Assembly: GCA_016872285.1 (NCBI GenBank)
Contig: VGZZ01000016.1
Coordinates: forward strand, 1 to 47,544
Reading direction: 5' to 3'
DNA: 47,544 nt
Source of the DNA: SAR202 cluster bacterium
GTDB lineage: Bacteria > Chloroflexota > Dehalococcoidia > Lucifugimonadales > GCA-2712585
A program made the translations under genes and the position numbers. Below the pieces are notes generated by a model. That model was not told the origin of the DNA, made no database searches, and was given only the letters and a program-made list of their open reading frames with translations. This document shows positions 39,901 through 47,544 of this stretch, piece by piece. Each line of letters starts with the position of its first letter. Positions within the stretch are counted from its first letter, which is position 1.

Positions 39901-40695
39901 TTAGCGTCCCACGAACCTGGGTTTTCTCTTGGACAGGAACGACTCTACACCCTGCTTGCGGTCTTCTGTGGTCTGCAACAGAAAGCTCAGGTCTGCTTCC
40001 AGCCTCAGTCCTTGTTGCAGTGTCATGTCTTTGCCCATATACACAGCCTCTTTAGTATAACGAGCAGCAATTGGTGCGGCTTCGGCGATTTGTGAGGCTA
40101 GGCTGGTAGCTGATTTTAAAGCGCCCTTGCCGTCATCCTCCACTTTGTTGACCAGGCCCACGGCTAGCGCTTCATCCGCATCGATTAACCGTTGAGTTAG
40201 CAGAAGTTCCAGGGTCCTGGCTTTCCCTACCAGCCGGACTAGACGTTGAGAGCCGCCGTCCCAGGGAATAGCCCCACGGGCCAGATCGGTGAATCCAAGC
40301 CTGGCGGTGCGGGCGGCTACCCTGAGATCGCAGGCCAGGGCCAGTTCCAGCCCGTGGTCCACGGCGTCTCCGTTAATGGCGGCAATGGAAGGTTGTGGAA
40401 GGCTAGCCAGGGCCGAGGCGCATCGTAAACTATCTAACCACCCTTCCACATCCTCGGACGTGGCGCTTTCGGAAGGCGGGTTATAGGCCTCCCGTCCGCT
40501 GGAGAACACCTTGCCGGCGCCAGTAATTACTACCGCCCGAATACGTTTGTCGTGTTCTATCTGCTGGCAGGCCTCCTTTAGCTCACGCGCCGAATCCGCG
40601 GTGACACAATTGTGCCGGGAAGGACAACTTAATGTTAGCAATGCAACGTGTCCCTTGTAGGACACTTTAATGAATCTGAATTCCACCAGCGTCAA
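39901..40695 (-). CDS. Crotonase-family protein (copy 1, altered active site)
   Basis: A 264-aa crotonase. GAGKVFSSGRE is the oxyanion-hole region, and DHGLELALACD keeps the first catalytic Glu. The second Glu position reads LGFTDLARGAIPWDGGSQ, so Asp replaces Glu and the usual PGAGG is PWDGG. It may act as an isomerase or hydrolase instead of a hydratase. Start codon is uncertain: TTG 40695 or GTG 40686, neither with a good ribosome-binding site. Transcribed divergently from groES. Confidence 0.85.
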   Translation of the reverse strand: MTLVEFRFIKVSYKGHVALLTLSCPSRHNCVTADSARELKEACQQIEHDKRIRAVVITGAGKVFSSGREAYNPPSESATSEDVEGWLDSLRCASALASLPQPSIAAINGDAVDHGLELALACDLRVAARTARLGFTDLARGAIPWDGGSQRLVRLVGKARTLELLLTQRLIDADEALAVGLVNKVEDDGKGALKSATSLASQIAEAAPIAARYTKEAVYMGKDMTLQQGLRLEADLSFLLQTTEDRKQGVESFLSKRKPRFVGR

Positions 40696-40724
40696 GCTCG
40701 ATAGCGTGGGTTAGCCCAAGACTC

Positions 40725-40754
40725 TTGACAGTATTTTCAGGGGTAGTTTATCAT
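40725..40754 (+). promoter_or_regulatory. groESL promoter
   Basis: TTGACA at 40725-40730, 18-nt spacer, TATCAT at 40749-40754. The start of transcription is expected about 4 nt before the CIRCE element. Confidence 0.7.
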
Positions 40755-40764
40755 ATGCCAAGAA

Positions 40765-40791
40765 TTAGCACTCGAAACACTCGAGTGCTAA
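40765..40791. promoter_or_regulatory. CIRCE operator (HrcA binding site)
   Basis: Exact consensus TTAGCACTC-N9-GAGTGCTAA directly after the groESL promoter. HrcA represses heat-shock operons through this site; hrcA is not in the window. Confidence 0.97.
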
Positions 40792-40841
40792 ATTGTGAGT
40801 AGCGTAAGGCCATCTAAATTTCAATTCAGAAGGAGGGAGCC

Positions 40842-41135
40842 TTGGTTAGGTTTACGCCGTTAGGTGAGAGGTTGATAGTAAGACCCATTGAGCAGGAAGA
40901 GAAGACCTCTTCCGGCATCATTCTGCCTGACACCGCTAAAGAGAAGCCCCAGGAGGGTGAAGTGGTGGCCGTGGGTCCCGGCCGCACAAATGAGGACGGG
41001 AAACGCGTCCCCATGGAGGTCAAGTCAGGTGACAGGATTATCTACTCCAAGTTTGCCGGCACCGAGTATAAAGAGGCCGGCCAGGAGTACCTGATATTGC
41101 GCGAGAGTGACGTTTTAGCGAAGGTATCTAAATAA
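40842..41135 (+). CDS. groES: GroES co-chaperonin
   Basis: A 97-aa GroES. TTG start at 40842 with GGAGGG 5-6 nt upstream. [14 protein letters not shown] opens the protein; the mobile loop [20 protein letters not shown] contacts GroEL, and [13 protein letters not shown] closes it. It caps GroEL during folding. First gene of the CIRCE-controlled operon, 15 nt before groEL. Confidence 0.97.
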   Translation: MVRFTPLGERLIVRPIEQEEKTSSGIILPDTAKEKPQEGEVVAVGPGRTNEDGKRVPMEVKSGDRIIYSKFAGTEYKEAGQEYLILRESDVLAKVSK

Positions 41136-42770
<1,635 letters not shown>

Positions 42771-42797
42771 GCCCAACCGTTTAAGAGTAGGAGAACC

Positions 42798-42833
42798 ACA
42801 GGGGCGGTCCACTTGGGCCGCCCCTGTCCTTTT
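42798..42833 (+). terminator. Terminator after groEL
   Basis: 10-bp stem ACAGGGGCGG / CCGCCCCTGT (42798-42807, 42818-42827) followed by CCTTTTC. It lies between the convergent groEL and sbcC genes and may serve both. Confidence 0.8.
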
Positions 42834-42840
42834 CTGAAGG

Positions 42841-45420
42841 TCAGCTTATCCAGGCCGTGGACGCGCCGTTGCGCTTCTCCACCTCTATTCTCACCGGGAA
42901 GGCTTCTTTCAAGTCGTCCAGGTGAGTTATCACTATGATGCGCTGAAAGTCTGGCTCGATGGCGTGGATGACGTCCAGGATGCGTTCTCGCCCCGTGGCG
43001 TCCTGGGTGCCAAAGCCTTCGTCGATGAATAGGGTGGGAAGGGGCGCGCCGCTGCGATGGGCCAGGGCTTTGGACAGGGCGATGCGCAGGGCCAGGTTTA
43101 TGCGGAAGGCCTCGCCGCCGCTGAACATCTCATAGCTTCGGGGGCCCAGCTCATCGCTTATCTTTATCTCCAGGGTCTCGGTGAACTCGCCGCGGCGGGA
43201 CTTAAGCTCTTGCTGGGTTTCCAGTTTAACGTTCATTCGACCGTCAGACATACGACGCAGAAGTTCGTTAGCGTACTCCTCGATATAGGGCAGCACCGTC
43301 TCGATTAGAAGAGCCTGGACGCCCTTCTTACCAAAAGCCTGGGACAGTTCACTATAGACGGACTGTTCGTCTCGTAGCCCTGCTGCCTGAGGCCGCTTGT
43401 GAGCGGCCTGCCTTTCGGCCTCTTCAACCTTGCGCAGCCTATCCTCCAGACCACCTTTGCTGGCGAGGAGGGACTGCTGCTTGCTGCGGGACTCTTGAAG
43501 CTGCGAGTCCACCGCTAGCAGCTTCTGCTTCCGACCCGCCAGTCCTGCGGCCTGAGTTCTCAGATGAGCAACCGTTTCTCCAATCTGGGACTGTTCTTTC
43601 CGTCGCTGCTCCACCAGCGACTTTGACCTCCATAGGGAGGCTTCTTCGCGGGGGAGCGCTTCTAGGGCCTCACTGAGTTTGGCGTGCTTTTGGATATAAG
43701 GTTGGTAGTCTTGGACTTGCCGGAATAGCTTGCTATGGCCTTCCGGGGAGTAAGTTAACCCAGCCACTTGGGCCTCAACGGCGGCTAGCTCCTGTCGTTG
43801 CTGTGGGGCGTGGGATTCGGAGGCTAGCTCCGCCTTGACGGTCTTGGACTCGGCGCGCAGGGTTTCGGCTTCGGCGGCGGCGTGGCTGGACTCTTGCAGC
43901 TCCTTTTCCAGGGTGGCGATTTGACGTTGGGTCTGCTGCTGGCGCTGTTTTAGAGTGGCGTCCCGCTGGGGGATCTCCCTATCCATCTTTGCCTTTTCGG
44001 CTTTGAGTTCTTTTAGCTGGGAGTCCTTTGTGCGGTAGTCCGCGAGCTTGCGGTCAATCTCTGTCTTGTAGGAGCCAATGAGGTCGCGGCAGCGGTCTTG
44101 ACCGAGGGGGGTGTTGCAGAGGGGGCACTGGGCGGTTAGCGGAGACGCCTGCAGCACGTTTAGCTTGGACCGAAGCTCTTTTCCTTCGACGGCGAGGGAT
44201 TCGAGTTCCGCGGCGGCCTGGCCCAAGTGGACTGCGACGGCTTGCAAGCGGGTCCGCTCCTGGGCGATGGCCGCTTCTTCGGTGCCCAGGCTATCCATAG
44301 TAGCTTTGGCCTGGATGATGCGAGCTTCAATGGCCGGGCGCGCCTGAGCTTTAGGCTCCAGCTCTCGGGTTAGACGCTGTTTCAGGAACTTCTCCCGCTC
44401 TTCCAGCCGGGCCTTGGCCTGGGCGATGGCTTGTTTAAGGGAGACGGCCTTATTGTTCAGGGTGTCGTAGTGGCGGCGGGCAGAGTCCATGGCCTCATAT
44501 TGTTTAAGCAAGGACTGATATTCAGCGAAGCCGGCCTGGATGGTGTCCTGGTTTGTCACCAGGGCACGGTAGCCGGAGATTCGCGCTTCTTGCTGGCGTA
44601 TCTCGGCCAGGAAGTGCTGAAGCTCGGACTGAAGGCCGGGCAAACGGGCTTCCAGGTCTTGTGCTTGACGGGCCTTTTGCTCCAGGTCCATGACTTCGCG
44701 GCGCAGGGCGTCGGCTTCAAGGGTGGCGGCGTCGATGGCGGAGGCGAGGGTTTGGAGGTCGGCGTTGACCACGGCGAGGGACTGCTGGTATTCGTCCTTG
44801 TGGGCGGCTTCCTGGGTGAGGTAGGCGAGGGCGGCCTCGATTTCGGCGGCCTGGCGGTCGTGTTCCTGGGCGCGCTGGCGGCTGCGCTCCTGCATCTCAT
44901 CGAATCGGTCAAGGCCCAGGACTTTGGCGAGGACTTCCTTGCGCTCGCCGGGAGGCTTGTTGGTGAACTCGTCGGCGCGGCCCTGGATCAGGAAGGAGCT
45001 GTTGATGAAGGTCTTATAGTCCATGCCGATGAGCTGCTCTATCTTGGCCTGGGTCTGCGCGATGGAGTCGCCGGTGATAGGGGTGAAGGCGTCGCCGGCG
45101 CTGATCTGAAGCTGAAGGTCGCTTTTGCCGGAGCCTCGGCGGGCGGTGCGGCTTCGGCGGCGGATAACCTTGTAGCCGCCGCCGCGGGCCTGGAACTCCA
45201 GCTCCACCGACATGTGGTCCTGGCCGAAGTGGATAAGGTAGTCGTCAAACTTGCTGCGGGCTTCGCCCCACAACGCCCAGGTGACGGCGTCCAGGAGGGC
45301 GCTTTTGCCGTGGCCGTTGGCGCCGCTGAGGCAGGCGACGTGGATGCCGGTGAAGTCCAGCGGGGGCTGGGGGCCTTTATAAGATAAGAAGTTCTCCAGG
45401 GTGAGCTTGGTGGGGATCAT
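42841..45420 (-). CDS. sbcC: SbcC-like exonuclease subunit (Rad50 family)
   Basis: An 859-aa SMC-like ATPase. Walker A GANGHGKSALLDAV at 33-46 lies near the N-terminus, then long Glu/Arg/Gln-rich coiled coils on both sides of a zinc hook (CPLC, C432/C435), then a C-terminal ABC head with FSGGEAFRINLALRI and Walker B LFIDEGFGTQD. With SbcD it forms a nuclease that trims hairpins and DNA ends. The usual neighbour sbcD is absent: repeats and ffh lie upstream. The nuclease subunit must be elsewhere. Confidence 0.9.
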   Translation of the reverse strand: MIPTKLTLENFLSYKGPQPPLDFTGIHVACLSGANGHGKSALLDAVTWALWGEARSKFDDYLIHFGQDHMSVELEFQARGGGYKVIRRRSRTARRGSGKSDLQLQISAGDAFTPITGDSIAQTQAKIEQLIGMDYKTFINSSFLIQGRADEFTNKPPGERKEVLAKVLGLDRFDEMQERSRQRAQEHDRQAAEIEAALAYLTQEAAHKDEYQQSLAVVNADLQTLASAIDAATLEADALRREVMDLEQKARQAQDLEARLPGLQSELQHFLAEIRQQEARISGYRALVTNQDTIQAGFAEYQSLLKQYEAMDSARRHYDTLNNKAVSLKQAIAQAKARLEEREKFLKQRLTRELEPKAQARPAIEARIIQAKATMDSLGTEEAAIAQERTRLQAVAVHLGQAAAELESLAVEGKELRSKLNVLQASPLTAQCPLCNTPLGQDRCRDLIGSYKTEIDRKLADYRTKDSQLKELKAEKAKMDREIPQRDATLKQRQQQTQRQIATLEKELQESSHAAAEAETLRAESKTVKAELASESHAPQQRQELAAVEAQVAGLTYSPEGHSKLFRQVQDYQPYIQKHAKLSEALEALPREEASLWRSKSLVEQRRKEQSQIGETVAHLRTQAAGLAGRKQKLLAVDSQLQESRSKQQSLLASKGGLEDRLRKVEEAERQAAHKRPQAAGLRDEQSVYSELSQAFGKKGVQALLIETVLPYIEEYANELLRRMSDGRMNVKLETQQELKSRRGEFTETLEIKISDELGPRSYEMFSGGEAFRINLALRIALSKALAHRSGAPLPTLFIDEGFGTQDATGRERILDVIHAIEPDFQRIIVITHLDDLKEAFPVRIEVEKRNGASTAWIS

Positions 45421-45467
45421 GGGGATGGCCTAAGCATGGCCGTGTTATGTGCCACACGCCAGTCTAT

Positions 45468-45632
45468 AAGCGGGATACCATCCCCTGGCCCCTTTCCCGA
45501 CTGCATCGGGACTGAGTACAGCCTGCTGGAAGGGGAAGAGAAAATAAGGATCACCTCATCACCCTCCTTCGGCATACTCAGGACGGCGTCTAACTCCCTC
45601 TTCTCCTTTGCAATAGGAGAAGAGGGAGAACC
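45468..45632 (-). repeat. Full-length modular dispersed repeat, left copy
   Basis: On the minus strand: CTCTTCTCC hairpin, GAGTTAGA, GTCCTGAGTATGCCGAAGGA, GGGTGATGAGGTGATCCTTA, then CTTCCAGCAGGCTGTACT, TCCCGATGCAGTCGGGA and GGGGATGGTATCCCGCTT. The last ~95 nt match 47395-47493 in opposite orientation. Confidence 0.85.
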
Positions 45633-45755
45633 TGAGGAGAGGGGTGACAGAGATATGGTCGTCGCCGGGTTCTGGCTAGCGAGGCTAGGCAGGCTGTTTT
45701 GGTAAGGGTGCATTGGGGTAATTTTAGCATTGGGCGGCGGGAGTGCCTATCTGCC

Positions 45756-45785
45756 TTGACCCTATTCTTGGGGGATGCCTACAAT
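45756..45785 (+). promoter_or_regulatory. ffh promoter
   Basis: TTGACC at 45756-45761, 18-nt spacer, TACAAT at 45780-45785. The expected start is near 45792, only a few nt before the ATG at 45795. Confidence 0.6.
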
Positions 45786-45794
45786 TAGCTGGCT

Positions 45795-47138
45795 ATGTTT
45801 GATGTATTGACAGATAAACTGAATTCGGTGTTCAGGTCGCTGACCTCCAAGGGTCGGCTGACGGAGAAGGATGTGGACGAGGCGCTGCGGCATGTGCGTT
45901 TGGCCCTGCTGGAGGCGGACGTCAACTTCAAGGTGGCCAGGGACTTCGTCGCGAAGGTGAGGGAGAGGGTAGTAGGTCAGGCGGTGCTGGAGTCGCTGAC
46001 GCCGGGGCAGACGGTTATCAAGATTGTGAATGAGGAGATGACGGCCATCCTGTCGGGAGGGGACCACAGGATGGGGAAGGCGTCACAGCCGCCGACGGTG
46101 CTGATGCTGGTGGGGTTGCAGGGGAGCGGGAAGACGACCACGGCGGCCAAGCTGGCGCTGCACCTGCGTCGAGGGGGGCAGTCGGCCATGCTGGTGGCGG
46201 CGGACCTGAGGAGGCCGGCGGCCATACAGCAGCTTATGGCGCTGGGGAAGCAGTTGGACGTTCCGGTATATCACGAGGAGACGTCGTCAACGCCGGTGAA
46301 GGTGGCGGAGGTGGGGGTGAAGCGGGCCAAGGAGCTGGGGCTCCACTGGGTTATCGTCGATACGGGGGGACGGCTGCATATCGATGACGAGCTGATGGGC
46401 GAGCTGGCGGAGATACGGGGCCGGGTATCGCCGACGGAGACGCTGTTGGTGGTGGACAGCATGACGGGGCAGGACGCGGTGAACGCGGCGTCGGAGTTTC
46501 ACGCGCGGGTGCCGCTGACGGGCCTGATTATGACCAAGCTGGACGGGGACGCGCGAGGCGGGGCGGCCCTGTCGATAACTCGAGTCACCGGCGTGCCCAT
46601 CAAGTTCATCGGCGTTGGAGAGCGGCCCGACGGGCTGGAGCCGTTCTATCCGGACAGGCTGGCGTCTCGAATCCTGGGCATGGGCGACGTGCTGACGCTC
46701 ATCGAGAAGACCCAGGAGATGGTGGACGAGAAGAAGGCCAAGGAGCTGGAGAAGAAGATTCGCAAGGCGACATTTGACCTGAACGACTTCTTGGACCAGC
46801 TGCAGGCGATGAAGCGGATGGGGTCGATAACATCTTTCATGGAGATGGTGCCGGGGTTCAATCGTCTGAGCAAGAAGCTGCCGGCGAACGCTTTCGACGA
46901 GAAGCAGATAAAGAAGGTGGAGGCGATTGTCCGGTCTATGACAGGGCAGGAGCGCCGCAATCCGGATATTATCAACGGCAGCAGGCGGCGCCGGATAGCC
47001 GTGGGGAGCGGGACGCAGCCGGCGGACGTGAACCATCTTATCAACCAGTTCGGCCAGGCGCAGAGGATGATGAAGCAGCTGTCGCAGGGGAAGGGGCCAA
47101 GGCAGTTAATGCAGATGATGAAGGGTGGGGGACGGTAG
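45795..47138 (+). CDS. ffh: Ffh, signal recognition particle GTPase (SRP54)
   Basis: A 447-aa SRP54. N domain (1-90), then the GTPase with GLQGSGKTTTAAKL (107-120), DTGGRLHIDDELMGEL, VVDSMTGQDAVN and TKLDGDARGG, and the Met-rich M domain (about 320-447, MKRMGSITSFMEMVPG and QMMKQLSQGKGPRQLMQMMK). It binds signal sequences and SRP RNA for membrane targeting. There is no ribosome-binding site; with the promoter just upstream it may be leaderless. Inverted repeat copies flank it. Confidence 0.97.
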   Translation: MFDVLTDKLNSVFRSLTSKGRLTEKDVDEALRHVRLALLEADVNFKVARDFVAKVRERVVGQAVLESLTPGQTVIKIVNEEMTAILSGGDHRMGKASQPPTVLMLVGLQGSGKTTTAAKLALHLRRGGQSAMLVAADLRRPAAIQQLMALGKQLDVPVYHEETSSTPVKVAEVGVKRAKELGLHWVIVDTGGRLHIDDELMGELAEIRGRVSPTETLLVVDSMTGQDAVNAASEFHARVPLTGLIMTKLDGDARGGAALSITRVTGVPIKFIGVGERPDGLEPFYPDRLASRILGMGDVLTLIEKTQEMVDEKKAKELEKKIRKATFDLNDFLDQLQAMKRMGSITSFMEMVPGFNRLSKKLPANAFDEKQIKKVEAIVRSMTGQERRNPDIINGSRRRRIAVGSGTQPADVNHLINQFGQAQRMMKQLSQGKGPRQLMQMMKGGGR

Positions 47139-47544
47139 GGAGGCCCACCGACCCTTTCCGCCCCTTTCTGCGACGCGGCCATTTTGTGGGAAAGCTGGCG
47201 TTGTTCTCATTCGGGATACCATCCCCTGGCCTCTTCCTGCTGACGCGTGATGGGTATTAAAAGCCTAGCTCATGAAAAACCACACGCCTTTTTGACAGTG
47301 GGGTCGGGGTTCCCCTCTGGTGCCCCTCTTCTCCTACCTTGTAGAAATTGAGGACGAAGGACGAAATCCCGACGAAGTCGGGAAGGGGGATAGGGGGTGA
47401 TGAGGTGATCTTATTTATCTCTTCCCCTTCCAGCAGGCTGTACTAAGTCCCGATGCAGTCGGGAAAGGGATAAAGGGGATGGTATCCCGCTTAAGACCAG
47501 GTACGTATTGCGCATCAAACGTCTCGACGTAGGGGCAAGGTCAC
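47139..47544. other. Right-end intergenic stretch with repeats
   Basis: No gene seen. A partial direct copy of the repeat end (CGGGATACCATCCCCTGGCC, near 47213-47232), hairpins TCCCGACGAAGTCGGGA and the inverted repeat copy at 47395-47493. Confidence 0.7.
47395..47493 (+). repeat. Modular dispersed repeat, right copy (inverted relative to left)
   Basis: GGTGATGAGGTGATCTTATT, CTTCCCCTTCCAGCAGGCTG, TCCCGATGCAGTCGGGA and GGGGATGGTATCCCGCTTAA. It pairs almost base for base with the reverse complement of 45468-45566 across the ffh gene. Confidence 0.85.

Larger units (their letters stand above)
45421..45794. other. Intergenic stretch between sbcC and ffh, mostly repeats
   Basis: Contains a full-length copy (about 160 nt) of the modular dispersed repeat (45468-45632) and the ffh promoter. 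Open frames here read the repeat and are not supported. Confidence 0.7.

Noticed and set aside
44431-45387. 318-codon plus-strand frame opposite sbcC
   Set aside because: Leu/Gly/Val-rich shadow; the Walker A, Walker B and zinc hook belong to the minus strand.

Overview
The window looks like a chromosomal segment of a free-living, high-GC bacterium, most likely a Chloroflexota member (Dehalococcoidia-like). This placement is inferred from the gene set: sufBCDSU with a SufU scaffold, a full hopanoid pathway, a perfect CIRCE box before groESL, a membrane Fe-S ETF:quinone oxidoreductase-type protein, and many palindromic intergenic repeats. No rRNA, tRNA, CRISPR array, prophage or transposase was seen.

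Layout. 1-182 (-) is the start of a zinc/quinone-type alcohol dehydrogenase running off the left end. 312-1024 is a Phd/VapC toxin-antitoxin pair with its own palindromic operator. 1099-2976 holds two molybdenum-cofactor maturation genes (xdhC-like, mobA/mocA-like). 2977-3589 contains a possible structured RNA unit on the minus strand ending in a strong terminator. 3590-5791 is a class III CoA-transferase followed by an ATP-grasp protein. 6170-9945 holds a membrane-anchored alpha/beta hydrolase, a CxxCxxCC metal-binding protein and an atypical SDR, separated by repeat-rich intergenic DNA. 10060-10302 is a small orphan gene. 10553-13689 is a tldD-pmbA protease pair. 14276-19630 is the sufBCDSU iron-sulfur assembly operon.

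The centrepiece is a minus-strand operon of 14 tightly packed genes (33873 down to 19859): prenyl diphosphate synthase, hpnH, hpnG, hpnA, squalene-hopene cyclase, yjbQ, hpnC, hpnD, hpnE, then without a break a 2-hydroxyacid dehydrogenase relative, an FGGY sugar kinase, a class II aldolase, a small unknown protein and an NAD-dependent epimerase. The first nine (apart from yjbQ) explain synthesis of adenosylhopane/ribosylhopane from prenyl diphosphates. The last five look like a sugar-phosphate module not part of the known pathway, and their 1-nt gaps and overlaps tie them to hopanoid expression. A consensus promoter (33969-33997) with a 15-bp palindrome at the expected transcription start drives the operon.

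Divergent from it, 34197-36236 encodes a membrane/Fe-S/CCG protein resembling ETF:menaquinone oxidoreductase. The acyl-CoA synthetase and two enoyl-CoA hydratases (37553-40695) fit beta-oxidation feeding it. Between them sits a small cassette (P-loop kinase, DUF6883-like, DUF4926-like). The right end carries groES-groEL under CIRCE control, sbcC (without sbcD) and ffh. The ffh gene is bracketed by inverted copies of a ~95-bp repeat and appears nearly leaderless.

Base composition changes along the window: the plus strand is C-rich from 1 to about 14 kb whichever strand is coding, and G-rich from about 43 kb to 47 kb.
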